A stretch of DNA of 13,357 nucleotides, from positions 1 to 13,357 of the forward strand of contig DATECF010000044.1 of assembly GCA_035287045.1 (NCBI GenBank), written 5' to 3'. Made by a program: the position numbers and the translations under genes. Source of the DNA: JACPAP01 sp035287045. Lineage in GTDB: Bacteria > Gemmatimonadota > Gemmatimonadetes > Gemmatimonadales > GWC2-71-9. The notes beneath the pieces are model-generated. The model saw only the letters and a program-made list of their open reading frames with translations. It made no database searches and was not told the origin of the DNA. Numbering within the stretch: position 1 is the first letter of the stretch; every line of letters begins with the position of its first letter. Shown piece after piece: positions 7,512-13,357 of this stretch.

Positions 7512-8203
7512 CCCGCAGACCGCTGCCGATGCGTCGGTGGCATTACGGCGCCGACCTGCTGGTCCTCGCCGCGGTCGCGGTGCTCCTCGCGTTCTACTAC
7601 GTCGGGCGTGCCGACATGATCGGCGTGTCCTCGGCGACCAGGGGTTGGGCCGCCATGACGCTGAACGCGGTACCCGGCTGGGTGCATTTCGCCGGCGCGG
7701 CAGTGCTGCTCGGCGTCCTACCGGTGATGGCCGCGCGCTCTCTCACGGGGCTCTCGCTCAGGGAGCTCGGTCTGGGACTGGGCAACGTCCGGGCCGGGCT
7801 CCTGCTTCTCGTCGTCGGCACGCCGCTGGCGATCCTGGCAGGCGCCATCGGCGCGTCCTCACCCGCCATGCGGGCCGTGTACCCGCTTTTCCCCGGTGCG
7901 GCTGACGGCGGCTTCGCGGGCTACGCGGTCATGCAGTTCCTCTACTTCGGCGCGTGGGAAGCCTTGTTCCGAGGCGTCCTACTCTTTGGCCTTCGGCCCA
8001 AGGTGGGCGGCCCGACGGCCAACGTGCTTCAGACCGCGCTGTCCGTCACGGCGCACTTCGGCCGGGCCATCAACGAGACCGTGTCGGCGCTTCCCGCCGG
8101 TCTGGTGTTCGGCCGGGTGGATCTGCGTTTGGGATCGATCTGGTACGTCGCCATCCTGCACTGGGTCGTGGGCGTGAGCATGGATTGGTTCATTCTGCAC
8201 TAA
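7508..8203 (+). CDS. CPBP (Abi/CAAX-protease-like) membrane protein with altered motif
   Basis: 231 residues from ATG 7508, which overlaps the SDR stop (ATGA) and has GGAGGGA at 7490-7496. Multiple hydrophobic helices (about 15-32, 55-73, 95-120, 137-165, 185-200, 210-230). The CPBP core is recognisable: WEALFRGVLLF (E151, R155), TAHFG (H183) and ILHWVVGVSMD (H218, D226). The usual EExxxR glutamate pair is here W150-E151, so the first glutamate is missing, and the third motif is not the usual HxxxN. It is therefore a divergent family member, possibly an inactive or altered intramembrane protease. It closes the SDR-PAP2-SDR operon and may act on or stabilise a membrane partner. Confidence 0.8.
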   Translation: MTRRPLPMRRWHYGADLLVLAAVAVLLAFYYVGRADMIGVSSATRGWAAMTLNAVPGWVHFAGAAVLLGVLPVMAARSLTGLSLRELGLGLGNVRAGLLLLVVGTPLAILAGAIGASSPAMRAVYPLFPGAADGGFAGYAVMQFLYFGAWEALFRGVLLFGLRPKVGGPTANVLQTALSVTAHFGRAINETVSALPAGLVFGRVDLRLGSIWYVAILHWVVGVSMDWFILH

Positions 8204-8273
8204 GGCCACGCCCAAGCGTGAGGCACGATGCTACGGGCTGAACCACGGGGAGTCACGTGAGCCACTACCGTCC

Positions 8274-8330
8274 CTGAGTAGCGAGACCTGAGAAGCGAGA
8301 CGCAATGACTTCTTACGCCTCGCTTCTCAG
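8274..8330. repeat. Tandem and inverted repeat between convergent genes, possible bidirectional terminator
   Basis: Two tandem 14-mers, CTGAGTAGCGAGAC (8274-8287) and CTGAGAAGCGAGAC (8288-8301), differ by one base. The second pairs perfectly over 12 bases with CTCGCTTCTCAG at 8319-8330, around a 19-nt loop. The first repeat can pair with the same right arm with one mismatch, so two alternative hairpins are possible. It lies between the CPBP stop (8203) and the end of the kinase fragment (8337), where a terminator for both strands is expected. There is no T-run, so it may instead be an intergenic REP-like element. Confidence 0.7.
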
Positions 8331-8336
8331 CGGCCC

Positions 8337-8744
8337 TCACCGGCTCCCCGTCGCCCTGGGTGGCGCAGCCGCCTTCGGCAACGGCTTCCGCGGAAGCTCT
8401 ACCGCCTCGGGGGGACTGAGCGGTCCACGCTCCAGACGCTCCTGCAGCGTCTCCTCCTCGCAGTAATCCATGACGTAGTAGGGGAAGCCGCCGACCTCCC
8501 CCGCGCGGTGGACCGGCATGATACTGGGATGCTTGAGCTGGGCGAGGAGCCAGGCTTCCCGCAGGAACCGCTCGGTGGCGCGGGCGGTGGCGAGCTCCGG
8601 GCGAATGATCTTGATGGCGACGCGGCGGTCGAGGGCGGTGTCGCGGGCCAGAAAGACGACGCCCATGCCCCCACCACCAAGCTCGCGCTCGAGCTCGTAC
8701 TCCGGGGCCCGGGCGTCACGCAGCCGCTCGAACACCGAAGACAT
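8337..8744 (-). pseudogene. Chimeric kinase fragment: kinase N-lobe joined in frame to an M28-peptidase-like tail
   Basis: An ORF of 135 residues from ATG 8744. Codons 1-115 match the kinase at 1-1267 almost base for base (8401-8744 against 924-1267: 9 differences in 344 nt, no gaps). They include the glycine loop, K45, E63 and the hinge VMDYCEEETL. Directly after PPEAV the sequence leaves the kinase and reads ELPRKPLPKAAAPPRATGSR and stop, closely resembling the last residues of the M28 peptidase in this window (KLPRKPLPKPVAPPRATGT). HRD, DFG and the whole C-lobe are gone, so no kinase activity is possible. Seven of the nine changes alter the protein, suggesting relaxed constraint. A promoter is kept, so a short protein may still be made; a nucleotide-binding decoy cannot be excluded. 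Confidence 0.8.
8347..8399 (-). repeat. Peptidase-tail-like segment, copy in the chimeric gene
   Basis: 8347-8399 aligns with 12750-12802 (end of the M28 peptidase gene) at about 45 of 53 bases by eye. It contains the hairpin GTCGCC-CTG-GGTGGC (8350-8364) and a perfect 14-base palindrome, GCTTCCGCGGAAGC (8384-8397), close to the junction with kinase sequence at about 8400. Confidence 0.7.
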
Positions 8745-8759
8745 CACCTAGCCAGCCTA

Positions 8760-8788
8760 GAACTACGGTGGCCTTTGCAGAGGGTCAA
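8760..8788 (-). promoter_or_regulatory. Promoter of the chimeric kinase fragment
   Basis: On the minus strand TTGACC (8783-8788), a 17-nt spacer and TAGTTC (8760-8765) lie 15 nt before the ATG at 8744. It matches the promoter of the intact kinase in box sequence and spacing, followed in both by TAG, while the spacer has diverged. Confidence 0.55.
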
Positions 8789-8797
8789 GCCAGATCC

Positions 8798-8824
8798 GTT
8801 CCCGTTGCCCGCGGCGACGCCACC
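8798..8824 (-). repeat. Short hairpin motif after the PLD-like gene
   Basis: 27 bases 24 of which match 12747-12773 at the M28 end. It folds as GTTGCC-CGC-GGCGAC (8804-8818). It sits 25 nt past the PLD stop and just upstream of the kinase-fragment promoter, so it may terminate the M28-PAP2-PLD transcript. No T-run is present. Confidence 0.45.
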
Positions 8825-8848
8825 AGGCGCTGGCCCAGTGCGTTCGGC

Positions 8849-11800
8849 TTAGAGTGCCATTCGGAACCAGCGCGCCAGAGCTCGCTTGAGGCTGCCCGGC
8901 CGCGGAAGCAGCTGGTCGAGCTCGCCCTGGTCGTCGATCCAGACCACGAGGCCAGTAAGCAGCACGAAGTCCGGGAGCGCGTAAAGGCTGGTCCAGCCTG
9001 AGACGAACACCGCGGCTTCGCCATCCATCACCATGCTGCGGTAGTCGTGGTTCGGCGAGCCGACCTGTAGGAAGAAGGCCCAGCGGGACCGTTCTCCCTG
9101 TGGGAGCGTGTCGAGCACGGGGTTAATCGCGAGTGCACCCGCCTGTTGCATCGCGTCGGCCATTGCTGTTTCCCCCACTTCCCCACCTTCATGGAGCTGG
9201 CGGCTTCGCTGGAGGAGATACTCGCGGAATCCGAGGGCCATGGGCGGCCCGCTAATGAGTCGAGACCACGCTTCCCGGGAGACATAGAGAAAGCCCTTGA
9301 AGTGCAGCTTGGGGTGCACCCCGACAACTGACTCCGTGGCGGCGACCGGTCCAGCACGGCCAGCCATCGAGAGCGTCGCGACTACGCTGTCGAGCATTCG
9401 GGACGCGGCTGGGTCGAAGTGGTAGAGGTCCCGAAGAAAATCGTACCGCTGCAGGGCCTGATGGAACGCAGCGACCCGATAGCCGAGGTCATCGACCCCC
9501 GCCTCGGGATGATACACACCGACGCGCAAGAGCCCTCCCACCCGAGCCAGCTCCGGCTCGAGCGCGAACCGCGCGGCGAGGACGCGCGCCAGGAGATCGT
9601 ACGCCAGCGCCATGGGTCCCCAACTGGGCTGGGGCGCGGAAGCAGCGGACGGGGCGATCAGCAGGACCCGGCAGCCCCGGAGTGCGGCTCCGGCGAGCAG
9701 CGCCGCCAAGAGCTCGTTGAGCCACAGCGAGTCAGGCGTCTTCAGCACCGCCCCAGGCGAGGCAAGGTTGAACAAGGTTGCCTTCGCCACCGTGATCTCT
9801 TTCAGGGCGAAGCCGGTACCGTTGTGCAGCTCGATGGCGCGGCTGGCCACACCGCCCCAGGCATCCATGCTGTCGATCTCGGCCCGAATCCGCTTCTCGT
9901 AGTCGGGAGGCCTCGGACGCGGCCGCAGCACGTGGGGAATATGGTCCGGTGGGATGCCCTGCGTCTCCAGCAACTCGCGCGCCTTGTCCCGCAGGCTCAG
10001 CGCCACGGGTCCCTGGAGCCTTAGTGCGCGGTCCTCCCAGGCCCCGCCCGCGTAAACCTCCCCGACGCCCATGCCGGCGTACATCGCCATCCCACGGTAC
10101 GGATCCTCCTCGCTTACATCGTACAGCACGAGTTTTCGGTGATCCCGCATCACATCGTCGGGGATGCCGAGCAGCGGGAGGATCTGGGAACTGCGGAATG
10201 ACGGGTCGGCGGGATTCGTGATGTTCACGTGCACCTTGACCAAGTTGCGGAGCCACCGCTCGCCGTACTGGGCCCGCTCTGCACGGAGCAGCCGTGAGGA
10301 CACCACGGCGTGTCGAAGCTCTTCCTGCGATCCCGCCAGCTCGCGCTCGAACGACTCGAAGCCCGGGGGCAACTCAAGCCGTCGGCCGAGCGGGTCCTCC
10401 AGAAAACGCAGGAGGAGCCGGCTGTTGTTGACCTGGAAATAGTACTGGTCGAGAAAGATCATGTAGACGGGCAGTCGGCCCGTGGAATCGTACCGCTCCA
10501 CTCGATCGCGAAGCGCGGCAAGGTAGGCTCGGGCGACCACCAACAGCGACAACCGGTCGGGACTCCCCTCCTCGGTGAAGCCCCGGAAGTCGTGGACCCA
10601 GAGCACATGGTACTCTTCCGCCCTGGCGATCGATGCGACCAGCTCTAACAGGAACCGGTCGTTGTGGATGTACCAGGTGCGGTTCCCGTGCGTCACCGGG
10701 CGCCCCACCGCTCGGGTCAGGAGCGTGTCAAGCTCCTGCTGCTCATCGTACTGATCCGGGGTGAGGGCAAGCTGTAGCGGGAGCCATACGAGGCGATCGT
10801 CGCCCCACACCCTGCGGTTCTCCGCCCGCACTTCCTCGATCACATCCAGGAGGTCTTGGAAGACATAGATGGCCGCCTCCATCCGATCAGCCGGGACGGA
10901 CGACTCGGAGATCAGCCAGCGGGCGAAGATCCCCCTCGCATGGCCGCCGAACTCCCGGGTGGTGTCCTTGCGCTTTCGCTGTCCCAGGAGCCGGTTGTAG
11001 GGGAAGAGAACGCGCTCCAGTAGGATCTGCTTGGCCCGCGCGGCGACCGCTTCTCCACTCGGCGTCCCTTCGCCGCGGGGGAGCGTCTGGTCGGAGACCG
11101 CGATGGAAAATGCGCGGACCAGCGCTCGGTGGTAGGCGGCGATCTCAGCGTCCGCGGTGTGAACCTGGGAGGTAAGCGGTCCTACGGTGGCGAGCCGAAT
11201 CTTGAGTGGTCGAACCGCGTCTGCCACCGCTTGCCGCACGTCTCCCCCTGCCCGGCTGAGGGAGGGCACGGACAGGCGATTGATCCAAAGACCTCCGTCC
11301 CGGACATCACTCAGGGCCTCGAGCAGTCCCCGCTCGGTGGGCTGAAAGCCCACTGGCCGCGGCCGCTGGTTGTCCAGCCTGACGAAATCGCGCTGGGGGC
11401 GGGTGCTTCCCCGGTGCGGTTGCCGGAACGGCACGTTCACTGCGAGACTGAACGACCCGGGGCGGGTCGGCAGCCACTCGACCGTAAGGTCGCTCCCCGC
11501 TCCGATGATCCCGCCCCGACGCACCGGCGACGCAAAGCGGAGCAGCAAGTCGATCTCCCGCGCTCGAACATCAAAGTCTGCGCCCGCGCCCAGCCGGAAC
11601 AGGTTGCTGGCGAGGATGGCGCGCAGCCCGGCGTCCGCCTGAAGGTCGCGGAAACCGGCGTAGGCCTCCAAGGACGTGCCGACCAGGCCCGTTACCGGGT
11701 TCCCGAAGTCGCGGAAGACCCCGAGCCGGAGCTGCGAGGCGAGATGTTCGCTCCCCTCACCGCGCCACCGACCGATGCTGACGCCGAAATAGGGCTTGTA

Positions 11801-11998
11801 TATCTGGGGAAGGCCGAGAGACTGGACGTAGCCGCCGAGATGCGGCGGCAGGGTGTCTTGCGCGTAGCCCGGTCCGACCAGCACGAGAACCAAGGCAGCG
11901 CCGAGGGTGAGCGGGCGGAAACAGGCGGGAGGCCGGCGGGGCCACGCACCGGTGCGCCAGTCGCCGTCAAAACCTAAAACCGTGCACCACCAACGCAC
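8849..11998 (-). CDS. Large exported phospholipase-D-like protein
   Basis: 1049 residues from a GTG at 11996-11998 that overlaps the end of the PAP2 gene by 32 nt; no other in-frame start lies before the signal peptide. Residues about 28-47 (PLTLGAALVLVLVGPGYAQ) form a signal peptide with cleavage near Q47. Residues about 55-190 are rich in alternating hydrophobic/polar strands (YFGVSIGRW, SQLRLGVF, EIDLLLRFAS, SFSLAVNVPF), perhaps a beta-barrel or beta-sandwich. The C-terminal half is PLD: a canonical HxKxxxxD as HRKLVLYD (H620, K622, D627) followed by YAGMGVGEVYAGGAWEDRALRLQGP, then a weaker second site HPKLHFKG (H895, K897, no Asp) with GSPNHDYRSMVMDGE (G980-N983). Ordinary bacterial PLDs are about half this length. 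It should cleave or transfer phosphodiesters, probably phospholipid headgroups, in the envelope; the PAP2 gene before it could take its phosphatidate product. The 190-600 region is not recognised. Confidence 0.8.
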   Translation of the reverse strand: MRWWCTVLGFDGDWRTGAWPRRPPACFRPLTLGAALVLVLVGPGYAQDTLPPHLGGYVQSLGLPQIYKPYFGVSIGRWRGEGSEHLASQLRLGVFRDFGNPVTGLVGTSLEAYAGFRDLQADAGLRAILASNLFRLGAGADFDVRAREIDLLLRFASPVRRGGIIGAGSDLTVEWLPTRPGSFSLAVNVPFRQPHRGSTRPQRDFVRLDNQRPRPVGFQPTERGLLEALSDVRDGGLWINRLSVPSLSRAGGDVRQAVADAVRPLKIRLATVGPLTSQVHTADAEIAAYHRALVRAFSIAVSDQTLPRGEGTPSGEAVAARAKQILLERVLFPYNRLLGQRKRKDTTREFGGHARGIFARWLISESSVPADRMEAAIYVFQDLLDVIEEVRAENRRVWGDDRLVWLPLQLALTPDQYDEQQELDTLLTRAVGRPVTHGNRTWYIHNDRFLLELVASIARAEEYHVLWVHDFRGFTEEGSPDRLSLLVVARAYLAALRDRVERYDSTGRLPVYMIFLDQYYFQVNNSRLLLRFLEDPLGRRLELPPGFESFERELAGSQEELRHAVVSSRLLRAERAQYGERWLRNLVKVHVNITNPADPSFRSSQILPLLGIPDDVMRDHRKLVLYDVSEEDPYRGMAMYAGMGVGEVYAGGAWEDRALRLQGPVALSLRDKARELLETQGIPPDHIPHVLRPRPRPPDYEKRIRAEIDSMDAWGGVASRAIELHNGTGFALKEITVAKATLFNLASPGAVLKTPDSLWLNELLAALLAGAALRGCRVLLIAPSAASAPQPSWGPMALAYDLLARVLAARFALEPELARVGGLLRVGVYHPEAGVDDLGYRVAAFHQALQRYDFLRDLYHFDPAASRMLDSVVATLSMAGRAGPVAATESVVGVHPKLHFKGFLYVSREAWSRLISGPPMALGFREYLLQRSRQLHEGGEVGETAMADAMQQAGALAINPVLDTLPQGERSRWAFFLQVGSPNHDYRSMVMDGEAAVFVSGWTSLYALPDFVLLTGLVVWIDDQGELDQLLPRPGSLKRALARWFRMAL

Positions 11999-12731
11999 TC
12001 AGGACCCCGAAGACTGCGCCGCAAGCTACATCGGACGGGAAATGCCTGGCGGCCGCGACGCGCATCGCTCCGACGCCAGCGCTCGCGAGCAGCAAGACCC
12101 CCTGCTGCCACGTCGGAGCGGCCGCCTCAGGTGCATTGACGCTGAGAAGGTAACTGGTGGCCAGCGCGGTGGCCGTGGCGGTGTGACCCGAGGGCCAGGA
12201 CCGTCGTGAGTCCAGCGACCGCGCCGCCTCGACAGCCTGCCCCGTATACAGCACTGGGCGATTCCGCCCGACCAGGGCCTTGGTCACCTCGACCGCCCCC
12301 AGGGCCAGCGCTGCGGACTGAGCCAAGACCGCCACATGGGCGACGGCGGGGTCGGGAGCGCGGTGCTCCGCCAGGTCCCACCCAGCGAAGAGGCCAATGC
12401 CTACTACGGCCGTGGTGCTGACGCTCTCCCAGAGCGTCCGAGGCTCGGCGATCGCCCATCGATCGAACCACGGGACCGCTGCACGATCGCACGGGGCGCA
12501 CGCCGGTGGCTCGTCGTTAATGCGCAGCACATGTGGTGCCGCGAACAAGATGGCGCCGGCCAGGATGACAGCTCCGTCGGCCGGTTTGAGCGGAGCGTCC
12601 GCGACTTGCGCCAGCGTGACCTGAGGCGGCGCAAGTAGCGTGGCCAAGACGCACAAGACCCGGGTCCTGATGATCGGACTGGACCTCTCCAAACGATGGC
12701 CCAACTGCGCGCCGAGGTCGCCCATGTGCAT
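11967..12731 (-). CDS. Exported PAP2-family phosphatase
   Basis: 254 residues. ATG 12731 is preferred because GAGG (12741-12744) lies 9 nt upstream; ATG 12740 in the same frame would have GAGG touching it. The frame is open far upstream, but that part is the M28 gene in another frame. Residues about 20-42 (RVLCVLATLLAPPQVTLAQ) look like a signal peptide. All three acid-phosphatase motifs are intact: KALVGRNRP (K151, R158), WPSGHTAT (P180-H183) and RVAAARHFPSD (R224, H230, D234), with hydrophobic helices between. It should dephosphorylate a lipid phosphate, such as phosphatidate or undecaprenyl diphosphate, on the outer face of the membrane. Its ribosome site overlaps the M28 stop and its own 3' end overlaps the PLD start, so the three are co-transcribed. 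Confidence 0.9.
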   Translation of the reverse strand: MHMGDLGAQLGHRLERSSPIIRTRVLCVLATLLAPPQVTLAQVADAPLKPADGAVILAGAILFAAPHVLRINDEPPACAPCDRAAVPWFDRWAIAEPRTLWESVSTTAVVGIGLFAGWDLAEHRAPDPAVAHVAVLAQSAALALGAVEVTKALVGRNRPVLYTGQAVEAARSLDSRRSWPSGHTATATALATSYLLSVNAPEAAAPTWQQGVLLLASAGVGAMRVAAARHFPSDVACGAVFGVLSALVVHGFRF

Positions 12732-12742
12732 CCGGCTCATCC

Positions 12743-13357
12743 TCAAGTTCCCGTCGCCCTCGGCGGCGCCACCGGCTTGGGCAACGGCTTCCGCGGTAGC
12801 TTCTCGTCGCGGTTGGCCGTCTGATACACGAAGGTTGCCACGATCACGGCGTTCTGCATCATGTCGAACGGCTGGATCCGCTCGTAGACGTCCATGTTCG
12901 AGTGATGGGTCCGGGTGCTGTATTCCACCGGATCCTGAATGAACTGGAAGCCCGGCAGCCCCACCGCGTCGAACGCGAGGTGATCCGTGCCGCCGGTGTT
13001 GCGGACGGTGAGCGTGGTCATGCCGAGGTTCTGGAACGGCTCCATCCAGCGCTCGAAGATCGGCGCCACGGCTTCGTTTCCTTGGAGATACACGCCCCGG
13101 ATCCGCCCGGTGCCGTTGTCCACGTTGAAGTACCCGGAGAACCTGGCGTGCTCGACCTTGAGCTGCATCGTCTCGCGGTCGGCGAAATGGTCTTTCACGT
13201 AGGCGCGCGAGCCCAGGAGACCCTGCTCTTCGCCGGTCCACAGCGCGATCCGCACGGTGCGGCGCGTTCTGAGGCCTGTTGCCTTGAGAATGCGCACGGC
13301 TTCCAGCATGACGGCGGAGCCCGCCGCGTTGTCCGTCGCCCCCGTGCCGCCGTGCCA
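12743..13357 (-). CDS. M28-family zinc metallopeptidase, N-terminus beyond the right edge
   Basis: The last 204 residues are present; the frame is open at base 13357. GATDNAAGSAV at the very start supplies the bridging zinc aspartate. WTGEEQGLLGS gives the catalytic and zinc-binding glutamates, FNVDNGTGR the next acidic ligand and THHSNMD the last zinc histidine. The family (aminopeptidase/glutamate carboxypeptidase-like) is usually exported and removes N- or C-terminal residues from peptides. It ends with a Pro/Lys-rich tail, LPRKPLPKPVAPPRATGT, a version of which is found at the end of the chimeric kinase fragment (8337). The stop codon overlaps the ribosome-binding site of the PAP2 gene, so this peptidase leads or is part of the PAP2-PLD operon. 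Confidence 0.93.
   Translation of the reverse strand, partial: WHGGTGATDNAAGSAVMLEAVRILKATGLRTRRTVRIALWTGEEQGLLGSRAYVKDHFADRETMQLKVEHARFSGYFNVDNGTGRIRGVYLQGNEAVAPIFERWMEPFQNLGMTTLTVRNTGGTDHLAFDAVGLPGFQFIQDPVEYSTRTHHSNMDVYERIQPFDMMQNAVIVATFVYQTANRDEKLPRKPLPKPVAPPRATGT
12747..12802 (-). repeat. Peptidase tail segment with hairpin motif, reference copy
   Basis: This stretch encodes the Pro/Lys-rich tail of the M28 peptidase and carries the hairpin GTCGCC-CTC-GGCGGC (12753-12767). Related copies lie at 8347-8399 and 8798-8824. Base changes in the stem of the other copies keep pairing (C to T opposite G, G to A opposite T, C to T opposite G). Confidence 0.55.

Noticed and set aside
8384..8397. 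Perfect 14-base palindrome GCTTCCGCGGAAGC as a recombination or att site
   Set aside because: It lies in the tail codons rather than exactly at the junction, and the related site at 12786-12800 is imperfect; no integrase or transposase gene is present.
8785..9024. Small minus-strand frame ending in SPRATGTDLA
   Set aside because: It overlaps the PLD gene in another frame; the resemblance to the peptidase tail comes from the short repeated hairpin motif, not from a gene.
11129..11977. Plus-strand open frame of 282 codons
   Set aside because: Antisense to the signal peptide and N-terminal region of the PLD-like gene, with no domain or ribosome site.
12740..13241. Upstream in-frame extension of the PAP2 phosphatase to 13241
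   Set aside because: That stretch codes for the M28 peptidase in another frame with zinc-binding motifs intact, and the ribosome site and signal peptide place the PAP2 start near 12731.
1..13357. CRISPR array, tRNA, rRNA, prophage or insertion sequence
   Set aside because: No regularly spaced repeats, cloverleaf, rRNA-like stretches, transposase or phage genes were seen on either strand.

Overview
The window is high-GC bacterial DNA with densely packed genes, frequent 4-10 nt start/stop overlaps and no rRNA or tRNA gene. The mix of a Gemmatimonadota-style membrane Ser/Thr kinase, a GMC oxidoreductase with a Tat-signal partner, an M28 peptidase ending in a Pro/Lys-rich tail and extended SDRs suggests a soil-type Gemmatimonadota (or a related Acidobacteriota-like) genome. 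This assignment is an inference from gene style only. No stretch above 300 bases lacks a gene.

Left part (1-1267, minus): the N-terminal 422 residues of a receptor-like Ser/Thr kinase, running off the left edge. It is divergent from a plus-strand series that starts at 1402. This series has a Tat-signal small subunit resembling gluconate-2-dehydrogenase subunit 3 (1402-1971) and its likely partner, a cholesterol-oxidase-like GMC flavoenzyme (1984-3492). The GMC C-terminus is cut by an apparent one-base slip in an A5 run. An exported or membrane-anchored alpha/beta hydrolase follows (3651-4550). Next is a tightly overlapping four-gene operon (4610-8203): extended SDR, Aur1-type PAP2 membrane enzyme, second extended SDR, and a divergent CPBP membrane protein. 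The genes at 1402, 3651 and 4610 are each preceded, 57-61 nt upstream of the start, by nearly the same 16-nt element (GCTTGACGTCTCCTTG), so they probably share a promoter type or regulator.

Right part (8337-13357, minus): an M28 metallopeptidase (3' part only), a periplasmic PAP2 phosphatase and a 1049-residue exported phospholipase-D-like protein lie head to tail with almost no gaps. Pairing PLD (makes phosphatidic acid) with PAP2 (dephosphorylates it) suggests envelope lipid turnover. Downstream of them lies a chimeric kinase fragment (8337-8744). Its first ~115 codons are about 97% identical in DNA to the kinase at the left edge (9 differences in 344 nt by eye). It then switches in frame to a tail resembling the end of the M28 peptidase. 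It has its own conserved promoter but no catalytic loop, and is best read as a rearranged pseudogene.

Other structure: a tandem plus inverted repeat sits between the convergent genes at 8203 and 8337. A short hairpin-forming motif occurs three times at or near minus-strand gene ends (8350, 8804, 12753). The most interesting points are the chimeric kinase, the PLD/PAP2 pair with an unusual large N-terminal region, the SDR-PAP2-SDR-CPBP operon, and the shared promoter element.
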